A stretch of DNA of 64,000 nt from Chitinophagaceae bacterium. Its GTDB lineage: Bacteria > Bacteroidota > Bacteroidia > Chitinophagales > Chitinophagaceae. Below are positions 53,954 through 63,168 of this stretch, in pieces (position 1 is the first letter of the stretch; every line of letters starts with the position of its first letter). The stretch is taken from the NCBI GenBank assembly GCA_016715365.1, contig JADKAM010000003.1, positions 457,856 to 521,855 of the forward strand, in the 5' to 3' direction. Below the pieces are notes generated by a model. That model ran no database searches. It was not told the DNA's origin and saw nothing but the letters and a program-made list of their open reading frames with translations. Position numbers and translations under genes: made by a program.

Positions 53954-54631
53954 ATGAGTGAAAAAATTCTGGAAGCCATCAATATTTATAAAGAATTTCA
54001 CGACCCGGTTACTGTGCCGGTATTACAGGATATCAGTTTCTCTATAAACAAAAGTGAGTTTGTTGCTGTTACCGGTAAATCGGGTTGCGGTAAATCTACA
54101 CTGCTGTATATTTTGAGTACGATGGATACAGACTACAAGGGCGAATTGTTCATTGACAATGAGCCCATGAAAAATAAAAAGGAAGCGCAACTGGCAGCCA
54201 TCAGGAATCAGAAAATTGGTTTTGTTTTTCAATTCCATTATTTACTGAATGAATTTACGGTGCTGCAAAATGTAATGTTGCCGGGTTTGAAATTAAATAA
54301 ATATTCAGCAAAAGAAGTGGAGCACAGAGCCATAGAAAAATTAACCATGCTGGGTATTGAAAAACTTGCTCTTAAGAATGCGAACCGGGTATCGGGCGGA
54401 GAGAAGCAGCGGGTGGCCATTGCCCGTGCCTTAATTAATGATCCGGTTATTATTATGGGAGATGAACCTACCGGTAACCTGGATAAAAAGAACAGCGAAA
54501 TTGTATTTGATATATTTAAACAGCTTGCAGCCGAGTTTAAACAAACCTTATTGATAGTAACACACGATGAAGGGTTTGCCAAAAAAACAAACCGCATCAT
54601 TGAAATGGAAGATGGCAGGATTATTAATTAG
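53954..54631 (+). CDS. ABC transporter ATP-binding protein (LolD/MacB-like)
   Basis: 225 residues: Walker A GKSGCGKSTLL, Q-loop FQFHYLLNEFTVL, signature VSGGEKQRVAIARAL, Walker B IIMGDEPTGNLD and H-loop IVTHD. Belongs to the LolD/MacB ATPase group that powers tripartite exporters and lipoprotein-release systems. Starts 1 bp after the permease. Confidence 0.93.
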   Translation: MSEKILEAINIYKEFHDPVTVPVLQDISFSINKSEFVAVTGKSGCGKSTLLYILSTMDTDYKGELFIDNEPMKNKKEAQLAAIRNQKIGFVFQFHYLLNEFTVLQNVMLPGLKLNKYSAKEVEHRAIEKLTMLGIEKLALKNANRVSGGEKQRVAIARALINDPVIIMGDEPTGNLDKKNSEIVFDIFKQLAAEFKQTLLIVTHDEGFAKKTNRIIEMEDGRIIN

Positions 54632-54661
54632 ATGCCTGATTTTGTTGTTTATGCAATCTTG

Positions 54662-55057
54662 TTATAAAACCTTTTCAGTATTATTTTCAATCATCATTTC
54701 GGCCTTTGCCAGCTTAAAAATAAGATTCACCCTTTGGTCCAGAATTCTGAAATTACTCACAGCAGATGAATTGCTGCTTAGCAGCCCCATTTCTGTAAAA
54801 ACCGGTTCCAGCAAAGATATACCGAGAATTAAAAAGGCCGATTTTAGTTTATGTGATATACTGCTGATAACTGCATAATTTTTTACCTCAACCGCTTCAC
54901 TAAGCAACAATAATTCCTGATGTGTTTCAGTAAAAAAAAGAGCGACTAAATTGTTTATCCTTACTTTATTACCTCTGGTAACATTAATCAGGTAATCCAG
55001 ATTGCAAACATTGCAGGATGTTGTATTGATGCTCTTGTTATGTTTAGTATTGGCCAT
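54662..55057 (-). CDS. Hpt-domain phosphotransfer protein
   Basis: 131 residues; the helix ISSISHKLKSAFLILGI holds the phospho-acceptor His of an Hpt domain (HKLKS motif). No kinase domain, so it relays phosphate between the hybrid kinase and response regulator encoded just upstream. The N-terminus has CNVCNL. Its promoter shows the sixth copy of the bipartite element. Confidence 0.78.
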   Translation of the reverse strand: MANTKHNKSINTTSCNVCNLDYLINVTRGNKVRINNLVALFFTETHQELLLLSEAVEVKNYAVISSISHKLKSAFLILGISLLEPVFTEMGLLSSNSSAVSNFRILDQRVNLIFKLAKAEMMIENNTEKVL

Positions 55058-55081
55058 TACGGTTGGTTTGACATGTAATTA

Positions 55082-55148
55082 CGAAGTTGACGAATCTTCA
55101 TTGTTTAATGTTACACAACGCTGTAATTAAATTGCATAATTCACACGA
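55082..55148 (-). promoter_or_regulatory. Bipartite promoter element, copy 5
   Basis: Minus strand: box 1 tcgtgtgaattatgcaat from 55148, box 2 gtgtaac from 55116 (offset 32), -7-like caacttcg from 55089 (offset 59). Weaker than the others but with the same spacing. Upstream of the Hpt gene. Confidence 0.6.
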
Positions 55149-55156
55149 TCCCGTAA

Positions 55157-55588
55157 TTACATTCGTTCCATATACCAGTTCAGCTCTTTTTCCATTTTCT
55201 TATAACTGAATATGGATGTAATGATCTTTTGCAGCCGCATAAAAGAGGTTTCGCTTTTTACCACATAATCATAAGCCCGGTGGTGCATACAGTTAACAGC
55301 AATATCAATACTGTCCTGCGATGAAAGCATCACTACCGGAATATCTGAATTGTATTTTTTTATTTTATCCAGCGTTTGCAATCCGTTCATCGCATTTTTT
55401 GTAAATCCATCCAGGTGGTAATCTAAAATTACCACATCAGGATTGTTGCCCAGTTGTTCTAAACATAGTTCCCCGGTTGCTAGGCTTCAATAATGAAGTC
55501 GCCATGCCGCAGGAATTCGATCTCAGCGCTTTTAAAAATAAAGCGTCATCATCTACCAAAAAAGTTTTATCTGGTTTCCGTTGTTCAT
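55157..55588 (-). CDS. Response regulator receiver protein (frameshifted as read)
   Basis: The C-terminal half is open from 55157 to 55435 (VVILDYHLDG, VVMLSSQDS…YDYVVKSE), and the N-terminal half KTFLVDDDALFLKAL is in another frame. At least three single-base deletions (in an A4 run near 55571, in gcgctgaga near 55532, and after gaagcc near 55492) restore one normal receiver with Asp in VILDYH. The ATG overlaps the kinase stop (55586-55588). Single-domain regulator without an output domain. Confidence 0.72.
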
Positions 55589-57592
55589 GATTTGGTGTAT
55601 TTAAGTGTGCTGAATTCTTCCTGTAGCTCTTTACAGGCCTGTAAACAAACAACATCCAGTTGCTGTACCAGTTCCTGTATGCCCTGTTGTTTTGATAAAG
55701 CGCCTGCGTAAGCCTGAACCTTTTTGCAATTGCTTCATATTCGGTGTTTATACCCATGATGGCAAAAGACGGAATCATTTTATGGGCTGCGGCATACATG
55801 GTTTCCCAGTCTTTGTCAAGCAGGCTTTGTTTCATGCTTTCTATAAGTTTTGGGGTTTGTTCCAGGTAAATGCTGATCATTTCCATCATTAGCAGCGGAT
55901 CGTTTTTTGTAATGCTGATCAGGTAGGCCAGGTCGGTGTATTTTAATAAAGGAGTTTCCGTTGTTTCGTTAACAATGGCTTCGTTATAAATTTTTTGTAC
56001 CGGTTTTTTTTACCAGGCCAATGATTTTGCTATACAAAACCCGTTCATCAACAGGTTTTGCTATATAATCATTCATGCCAACAGTTTTGCATTTTTGCAG
56101 GTCAACCGTGGTTACATCAGCCGTTAATGCAATAATGGGAATGGTTGATCTCATTGTATTCCTGATATATTCGGTGGCTTCAAATCCATTCATTTCAGGC
56201 ATTTGCAGGTCCATCAATATAATGTCGTAATCTTTCTTTGCCATTTTTTCAATGGCAATTTTGCCATTGGCGGCAATATCTCTTTCAAACCCAAAATCAT
56301 CCAGCAGGGTTTTCATCAGCAGTTGGTTAAGCGCCATATCTTCTACAACCAGCACTTTGATATGCTTCAGTGCTGTATCTAGTTCCAGCAGTTCAATATC
56401 CGATTCGGCTTTGTCGTTTGTTTTTTGAAAAGTTAGCATGAACCTGAATGTGGAACCTGCTTCCACTTTACTTTCTACAGTTATGGCTCCACCCTGTGCC
56501 TCCACCAGTTGCTTCACAATGGCAAGGCCAAGCCCGGTACCGCCATATAACCTGGATGTACCACTGGAGGCCTGTTGAAAATTTTCGAAAATTGTCTCTA
56601 GCTTACTTTCAGAAATGCCAATGCCTGTATCGGTCACGTCAAATTCAATCATTGCCTGCTGCGCATCTTCCTGTAAAAGCTTTACTGCTATCGTAATATT
56701 CCCTTTGGCGGTAAATTTCACTGCATTGCTTACCAGGTTTAAAATGATCTGGTGCAAACGAACAGGGTCTCCCAGTAAAACCCTTGGTATCTGTGTATCG
56801 TATTCTTTAACCAATTTTAAATTCTTTTCTTCAATTTTTGTTTCAAATAAATGAATCATGGAAGAAATGGAAGACTCCAGTTTAAATGGTATCTGTTCAA
56901 AAGTCATTTTTCCTGCATCAACCTTTGCCAAATCAAGTATGTCGTTGATCAGTACTATTAATGAATTACCGCTTTGTTTAATGGCACTTAGATATTCTTT
57001 TGTTTAACGGTCAGTTCAGTTTTCAGTACCACTTTTGTAAAACCGATGATGGCATTCATGGGCGTACGTATCTCATGGCTCATATTGCTTAAGAACTGTT
57101 GTTTCGCTTTTACGGCATCCTCTGCAATAAGGGTTGCTGCCTCTGCTTTGGCTTTGGCTTCTTCGGCAATTCCGGTAGCCAGTTCAGCAAATACTATGGC
57201 TTCCGTCAGTTCTTTCGATATACGGTTCTGTTCGGTAACATCCCTTGCTACAATCACAACACCCAGTACATTCCCTTCGGGATCTTTGTAAACCGATCCG
57301 TTAAATAAAACATCGGTAAGTTTTCCATCGTTATGCCTTACAGTGAGCGGCAAATCTGCTACTGAACCATTGGCAAATACTTCCTTGTAAACCTCACGGG
57401 CTTTTGAGGTTCGGTAAAATACTCAAAGAAATCGGTGTCGGTGATCCTCGCCCGGCTGATGCCAGTGATGTTTACGGTAGCCTCATTCATATCCGTTATC
57501 TTTCCGTCTATATTAATGGTAACCAGTGGATCTAAACTGGCTTCTATCAAACTCCTGGCATAACCCGCTTCCTTTAACTTTTGCTTTTCCAT
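55585..57592 (-). CDS. Hybrid sensor histidine kinase, PAS-HK-REC-Hpt (frameshifted as read)
   Basis: Read in four pieces that join after single-base corrections in short A runs (near 57404, 56999, 56008 and 55718). Domains in order: PAS/PAC (SLIEASLDPLVTINIDGKIT … ARDVTEQNRI), a coiled coil, HisKA (SHEIRTPMNAIIGFTK), HATPase (LVSNAVKFTAKG, DTGIGIS, GGTGLGLAIV), REC (VVEDMALNQLL … ILMDLQMPEMNGFEA) and Hpt (AAHKMIPSFAIMG). No TM segments, so a cytosolic sensor. It probably phosphorylates the Hpt and receiver proteins downstream. Confidence 0.8.
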
Positions 57593-57619
57593 AACTCACT
57601 GTTTTTGTGTGTATGCCTG

Positions 57620-58206
57620 TTAAGGTTTATCAGGCATATTCATATTTCCTATCTCTTCAATAGGGCTTCGCCTTTTATCTTTTAAACTTTTAAAATGCGA
57701 AGGGCTGAGGCCGGTCATTTTTTTAAACTGGTTGCTTAAATGGGCCACACTGCTGTAATTCATCTTCCAGGCAATTTCTGTAATGTTCAGCTCGCCGTAA
57801 ATGATCAGTTCTTTTATACGTTCAATTTTATGGGCAATGATGAATTGTTCGATGGTAGTACCCTGCACTTCCGAAAACAGGTTGGCCAGGTAAAGTATAA
57901 TCATGGTTTAATTTTCACTTAAGTAATGCGAAAATTCACCCTGATCTCTTCATCAGAATGATGAACCATTTCGATGATCACATTTTTTATTCTTTCAATC
58001 AGTACAGAGCGGCGGTCGTCCATCAGTTCAAGTCCGGAATTAACCAGTCCTTCCTGTAAAAGCACCCGCTGTTCGGCAGATATTTTTTCCATGATCTCCA
58101 CCTCGCCCAGCTCTACCACAATAAAGTGAAGCCCCAGTTTTTTTAGCTCTTCTTTAACCGCCATTTTACAGCGGTTGCTTACCATATATTTTATGTGTAG
58201 TTTCAA
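57620..58206 (-). CDS. AraC-family transcriptional regulator (frameshifted as read)
   Basis: Two open pieces, 57919-58206 (KLHIKYMVSNRCKMAVKEEL) and 57620-57904 (LANLFSEVQGTTIEQFIIAH…MNYSSVAHLSNQFKKMTGLSPSHFK), are one ~190-residue regulator of a type common in Bacteroidota. Two missing T residues and one extra T between 57895 and 57940 break the frame. The second piece is an AraC double-HTH. Lies upstream of the kinase gene in the same direction and may regulate the local stress block. Confidence 0.78.
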
Positions 58207-58256
58207 ATAAACAGATTTTTAAAACGGCATACAACAAATGCTGTTTTGTGAAGTTG

Positions 58257-58451
58257 TCAGGTTGCTTTGTCTTTTGTATTTCTAATCAGGCCAATGCCGG
58301 CAAAAAAGAATATACCTCCCAGTACAACGCTGAAAATAATTGCTTTTATGTTTCTGGTTCCTTCCCCGCCATTCATAAACTGAATGCCTGCATAGATAAG
58401 ACCGGCAACGCCCAGCAACGATAAAATAATGCCCAGTATGCGCTTTTCCAT
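58257..58451 (-). CDS. Small two-helix membrane protein
   Basis: 64 residues: MEKRILGIILSLLGVAGLIYAGIQF, a short GGEGT loop and IIFSVVLGGIFFFAGIGLI. Similar small proteins are common in Bacteroidota stress clusters. No function known. Confidence 0.65.
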   Translation of the reverse strand: MEKRILGIILSLLGVAGLIYAGIQFMNGGEGTRNIKAIIFSVVLGGIFFFAGIGLIRNTKDKAT

Positions 58452-58499
58452 AATTACATTTTGTACAAGGTAGACTTATTAAAGGGTTATCAGTGCCAG

Positions 58500-58567
58500 A
58501 TGTGTGAATGATGTAACAATTGCTTTAAATAGTGTAATGCTTTAACAACACATACAAAATACTTTTG
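58500..58567 (+). promoter_or_regulatory. Bipartite promoter element, copy 6
   Basis: Box 1 atgtgtgaatgatgtaac at 58500-58517, box 2 gtgtaatgctttaa from 58532 (offset 32), -7-like tacttttg at 58560-58567 (offset 60). Box 2 shares 14 bases with the copy before the csbD-like gene. Drives the lipoprotein gene at 58671. Confidence 0.8.
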
Positions 58568-58670
58568 CAATGAAATTATTTAATCATGCTAATTCAAAAC
58601 TACTTATAACAATTACCTGCCGGCATCGTGGCATGGATGTTGCCTCACCAGGTTAAATAAAAAACTAAAA

Positions 58671-59351
58671 ATGACAAAGACAAAATTATTGATTGCTGCC
58701 GCCATTGTATCAATCGGATTTACGGCCTGCAATAACGAAAACAAAGAAGCAAAGCAGGATGCAGAAGTGCTGAACATGTATGTTGATTCAGTTGAAAATG
58801 CAGCGCCTGTGTACACTACTGAAAACTGGACAGCCATTGATAATGGTTACCAGGAAAGAGCAGCAATGGCAGAAAAAAATATGGCGGCCCTAAGTGCTGA
58901 AGAAAAAGCAAAGGCAGAAGCCAGCAAAGCAAGGTACGAAGCTTTAAAAGCGAAGTATGAGCTTGCAATCAAAGAGCAGGAAGCTAAGAATGCCATGCAG
59001 CCTGGAAATACAGCTCCTAATTTCCGTAAGGTGTTAAGAGACCGTTTATTTGGCGAAGGTAAAATTGGTGATGATATGCAGTTTAAGTTTATAACCGCTG
59101 ATAATATCCTGGGTGTTTACCAGAATTTTGTAGATGCTGTATCAGATAGCAAAAACAATTATACAAGAGAAGACTGGGATGAAATCAATGTACTTTATGA
59201 AGCACTGGATACCCGTAAGAATGAAGTTGAAAAAGATTTAAAAACAGCAGACAACTTAAAAATTGCCGGCCTAAAAATCAAGTATGCTTCTATTGCTTCT
59301 ACACACAGAGGTGGTACTAAAGTAAAAGAAAACACAGATTCGAAGCAATAA
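58671..59351 (+). CDS. Helical lipoprotein of unknown function
   Basis: 226 residues with lipobox FTAC-NNENKE and a Lys/Ala/Glu-rich helical body (MAEKNMAALSAEEKAKAEAS, KYELAIKEQEAKNAM). Possibly a DUF6565-like protein, but I am not sure of the family. It is preceded by the bipartite promoter and followed by a terminator, so it is a single-gene transcript and a clear member of the stress regulon. Confidence 0.7.
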   Translation: MTKTKLLIAAAIVSIGFTACNNENKEAKQDAEVLNMYVDSVENAAPVYTTENWTAIDNGYQERAAMAEKNMAALSAEEKAKAEASKARYEALKAKYELAIKEQEAKNAMQPGNTAPNFRKVLRDRLFGEGKIGDDMQFKFITADNILGVYQNFVDAVSDSKNNYTREDWDEINVLYEALDTRKNEVEKDLKTADNLKIAGLKIKYASIASTHRGGTKVKENTDSKQ

Positions 59352-59379
59352 GTGTTTAGTTTAGGATTATAATTTTTGA

Positions 59380-59411
59380 AAAAAACGTTTCGGGAAACTG
59401 AAGCGTTTTTT
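59380..59411 (+). terminator. Rho-independent terminator
   Basis: aaaaaacgtttc (59380-59391) / gaagcgtttttt (59400-59411), 12-bp stem with one wobble pair and a T-tail, 28 bp after the lipoprotein gene. Confidence 0.88.
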
Positions 59412-59480
59412 TTATAATAAAATTCTGAGTGATAGTCATGCTGTTTAGTTTAATTTAGCATTATTAAAACAGTAAAGCTC

Positions 59481-60934
59481 ATGCATACACATTTAAAAGA
59501 ATTAAGCCCGGCTGAATTGTGGCAAAATTTTGCAGCACTCAATGCAATACCCAGGGCATCAAAAAAAGAAGAAGCAGTGATACAGTTTATGATGGATTTC
59601 GGAAATAAGCTGAACCTGCCAACCACCAGAGATGAAATCGGTAATGTGATCATAAAAAAACCGGCAACTCCCGGTATGGAAAATAAACAGACTGTTTGTC
59701 TGCAAAGCCACCTGGATATGGTGCATCAAAAAAATGCGGATACCGATTTTGATTTTGCAACGCAGGGTATTAATATGTTTGTTGAAGATGATTGGGTAAA
59801 AGCAAAAGGCACTACGCTGGGTGCTGATAACGGAATAGGCGTAGCTTCTATCATGACCTTGCTGGCTTCAACCGCTATTCCGCATCCCGCCCTGGAAGCG
59901 CTTTTTACCATAGATGAAGAAACCGGCATGACCGGCGCCCTGGGCTTACAAGGCGGATTACTGGATGCTGACATTTTATTGAACCTCGATACAGAAGATG
60001 ACGATGAATTAACCATTGGCTGCGCCGGTGGTATTGACGTAACGATTGGCGGAAATTATAAAACAGAAAAAGTGAATCCGGGTTCAATGGGTTTCAGAAT
60101 AACCGTAAAAGGATTGACCGGTGGCCACTCCGGTATGGATATTTACAAAGGAAGGGGCAACGCCAATAAATTACTGGCCCGGGTTTTATTACATGCTGCC
60201 GGAAAATTTGAAACAAAGATTAAAACAATAGACGGTGGCGGATTAAGAAATGCCATACCAAGAGGCATTGCAAAGAGGTAGTGCCAGATGCATAAGCTAG
60301 GATTTTACGGCTTTATAAACCAGGAAGGCCAGTTATAAAAAAGAATATCAAGTACTGATCCCAACCTGATGATCAGTGTGGAAAAAATGTTACGCCGGAA
60401 AACTGTTTTAGACCTGCATTTCAATTTAATATTTTAAGAACCATTGCTGCATGCCCCAATGGTATTTACAGGATGAGTCCAGCTATTAATGGACTGGTAC
60501 AAACTTCCAATAACCTGGCCAGGGTGTTGGTTAAGGATGGGGAGATTTCGATTCTTTGTTTAACCCGCAGTTCGGTTGATAGTGAAAAATGGATCTTTCA
60601 AAAACCATCTGTTACAATTTCGAAAATGGCAGGTGCCAGGCCATCTTTGGTGGTTCGTACTGTCGGCTGGGCACCCAGGCCTGGAAGCACCCATCGTAAA
60701 ACTGATGGAGGATCTGTATAAAGAAATGTTTACCGCCGAAGCACATGTAAATGCTGTGCATGCCGGACTGGAATGCGGCATACTGGGCACCAATTATCCG
60801 ATATGCAGATGATCTCTTTTGGCCCAAATATAAGAGGGGCACATTCTCCGGATGAAAAAGTGCAGATCAGCTCGGTACAAAAATACTGGCCTTATTTACT
60901 GGAAACTTTAAAGCGGATACCGGAGAAAAATTAA
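59481..60934 (+). CDS. pepD: Aminoacyl-histidine dipeptidase PepD, M20 family (frameshifted as read)
   Basis: The first 267 residues are intact: LQSHLDMVHQ (metal His/Asp), LGADNGIGVA (bridging Asp), DEETGMTGALGL and LLNLDTEDDDELTIGCAGG. Downstream the frame is broken several times between ~60275 and 60790, yet the pieces (INGLVQTSNNLARV, MEDLYKEMFTAEAHVNAVHAGLECGIL, ISFGPNIRGAHSPDEKVQISS) together complete the enzyme to 60934. A cytosolic Zn dipeptidase releasing His from small peptides. Confidence 0.82.
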
Positions 60935-60942
60935 ATTCTGGT

Positions 60943-61378
60943 TTATTTATTCTTAATAAAAACCACACCTTCTTTTATTTCGGCAGCCAGCTGCTGAATG
61001 GTTTTTTGTGTAAATAAACTGATCAGTTGTTTTGATGAGCTTGTATTGTGCATGCATAGGGCAGGGCTCAACCTCGAACATAACTTTAATCCCATAACGC
61101 ATTTTTCAAGTATTTCCATCTTCGCCCATCGCCAGTAAAATGGTGCGTACAGGTAATTTTTTTGCTTTGGCAGCAATAAAAAATCCGCCATTGGGGCCAC
61201 GTACAGAACTTACCACCCGGTTATCTTTGGTGAGTTGCTGCAGGATCTTTGCCGTAAAGGATTTAGGTGAATCAATCGCTGTTGCAATTTCTTCAATACC
61301 CAGTTTGTTTTCTTCAGAACTTTTCTGAGCTAAAAAAATAGTTGCCCGCAGGGCATATTCGGTTGCTTTGGAAAACAT
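60943..61378 (-). CDS. Rrf2-family transcriptional regulator (frameshifted as read)
   Basis: MFSKATEYALRATIFLAQKS with an HTH (SPKSFTAKILQQLTKDNRVVSSVRGPNGGF) is open to ~61106. The C-terminal part continues in another frame (EILEKCVMGLKLC…KTIQQLAAEIKEGVVFIKNK) to 60943. The Cys residues in CVMGLKLCS and the following CxMH fit the Fe-S loop of Rrf2 sensors such as IscR/NsrR. At least two indels separate the parts. Confidence 0.78.
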
Positions 61379-61508
61379 GATAAATGATTAATGTGAAAAA
61401 CCGGGTTGTTGTAAACTTGCTGTGTTAATATTTTAAATATTACCTCACTAAGCATAAGAATCTTTTTAAAATATTTAAACAATCATTTTAAGTTACTCCG
61501 GAAAGATA

Positions 61509-61855
61509 TTAACGAGCATCAACCTGATATGAATCAACAGGTTTAGGGCATTGTTGTTCAGCTTCAAATATAACAAGGTTTTTAAAGCAGAAACGGTTGG
61601 GTTTGCGGCAATAAAATCAGGTGATAATAAAAGGCTGTGATCCATTTTTTCTATAACTGCAGCCTGCACCCATTTTTTAATATCCTTAAAGTCGGCCATA
61701 AACCCGGGAGACGGAATGTAAACGGTTTCATCACCCGCAGCAGATACAGTTACATGCAACTCATACGAATGGCCATGAATATTTTTACAGGCACCTGTGT
61801 ATCCATAAATGGCATGTGCCATTTCAAAATGAAAGATCTTGGTTATACTCAGCAT
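61509..61855 (-). CDS. 6-pyruvoyl-tetrahydropterin synthase/QueD family (frameshifted near C-terminus)
   Basis: MLSITKIFHFEMAHAIYGYTG and CKNIHGHSYELHV supply the three Zn-ligand His residues of the PTPS fold; FMADFKDIKKWVQ and MDHSLLL are typical. The frame slips in an A run near 61582; corrected, it ends LKNLVIFEAEQQCPKPVDSYQVDAR at 61509. May make 6-carboxytetrahydropterin for queuosine or a related pterin. Confidence 0.78.
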
Positions 61856-62198
61856 AACGGTTCTGGCTTTTGAATTTATCTGTTACAGGGTCATTTACCT
61901 GACTTGTTCCTGCAGCGTAAAAGGAAAAATTTTCTGTTAACAGTCTTCTTAACCGGCAAAGGGCAGTCAGATCATGCATGCATAATCCGGGCGGCTAAAT
62001 AAGGACAAAGTTATCTTTAATTACTATATTTGCATGATAAATTTATACATCACCCCATTTAATAAAATGGAAATGCATTATTTATTTTTTGCCGGCTTCA
62101 AGGCCATGGCATTTATGCTAATATAAAAAAAGGTGCAGACTGAAATATTTAATCATAATGAGCCGGATAAAAATTGGCAACTTATAAAACAGTAAATC
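61856..62198. other. Intergenic region
   Basis: About 340 bp without a gene. A tatatttg box at 62025-62032 resembles a Bacteroidota -7 element and may serve the PNPOx-like gene at 62199. Self-complementary gatcatgcatgcat-type sequence occurs near 61971-61985. Confidence 0.45.
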
Positions 62199-62675
62199 AT
62201 GAATAAAACGATCTTTCAATTTTTAAAAGAACAAAGCTGTGCAGGTATTTGCTGTGTTGATGAAACAGGAAAGCCCTATTGTTTCAGTTGTTTCTATGCA
62301 TTCCATGCTGAAAGCGGATTACTGTATTTTAAATCATCCAAAGAATCGCATCATGCAACTTTGTTAATGCAGCATCCGTTTGTAGCCGGTACGGTACTTC
62401 CGGATAAGTTGAATGCACTGGTAGTAAAAGGAATCCAGTTTGAAGGGGTTTTACTGGATAAGGAACATCCATTGGCGAAAAATGCTCTACGAAATTATCA
62501 TAAAAGCAAATCCAATGGCCCCGGGCTTGCCCGGAGAGGTCTGGATTCGATCCGGATCGACAGTGTAAAAATGACCGACAGTACATTGGGATTTGGAAAA
62601 AAGATCAGCTGGCAGCGTGAACAGGAAAACCAGGCAGCCGCTTTTGAAATAATTAACAATTTAAATTTAAACTGA
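62199..62675 (+). CDS. Pyridoxamine 5'-phosphate oxidase-like flavin-binding protein
   Basis: 158 residues: SCAGICCVDETGKPYCFSCFYAF, then LLYFKSSKESHHATLLMQHP and VAGTVLPDKLNALVVKGIQFEG, the split-barrel pattern of PNPOx-like/YhbP proteins that bind FMN or F420. Intact. Substrate unknown; extra Cys near the start is unusual. Confidence 0.75.
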   Translation: MNKTIFQFLKEQSCAGICCVDETGKPYCFSCFYAFHAESGLLYFKSSKESHHATLLMQHPFVAGTVLPDKLNALVVKGIQFEGVLLDKEHPLAKNALRNYHKSKSNGPGLARRGLDSIRIDSVKMTDSTLGFGKKISWQREQENQAAAFEIINNLNLN

Positions 62676-62686
62676 AAACAACAATT

Positions 62687-63059
62687 ATGAAATCAAAAAT
62701 TACAGCCCTGCTGATTGTATTGTCTTTAGCAGCATTCCCAGCTTTTTCTCAGGAAGCAAGTGGATCGAAATGGAAAATTTCATTCCATTATGAGTGTATC
62801 ATTTCATCCTGCGGAGGAAAATAACCCGAAACCCGTAAGAAAAATGCGGCAGAACTGGTTGCTAAAGCAAAAGTCTGGCAAAGTTCTGTAGTGCCAGCCG
62901 GGTTTAATGGATAGTTACAAAACCCATTTTAGAAAAACTGGTTAAGCAATGCGAACTGATCCATGCAAAAGCTGCCCGTAAAACAGATGCACAGTTAAAA
63001 TCATGATCACAGAAGCGCATGATATTTTTCATGAGATTAAGGAAAAATGCAGGAAGTAG
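62687..63059 (+). CDS. Secreted hypothetical protein (frameshifted as read)
   Basis: MKSKITALLIVLSLAAFPAFSQ is a clear signal peptide. The reading frame then meets a stop near 62822, but peptide stretches in the other frames (ETRKKNAAELVAKAKVWQSSVV, PILEKLVKQCELIHAKAARKTD, ITEAHDIFHEIKEKCRK) line up to a ~120-residue helical protein ending at 63059. Two or more indels. No family recognised; Cys near both ends. Confidence 0.5.
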
Positions 63060-63168
63060 GTATTCGTATGCAATTTCCCCTGAAGAAATCCGCCAGATAA
63101 CGAACTTTTCGTACAAACGATGTACGCATTGGTTAATGCCGGATTTCTTTAGTATTATAATTGAACAC

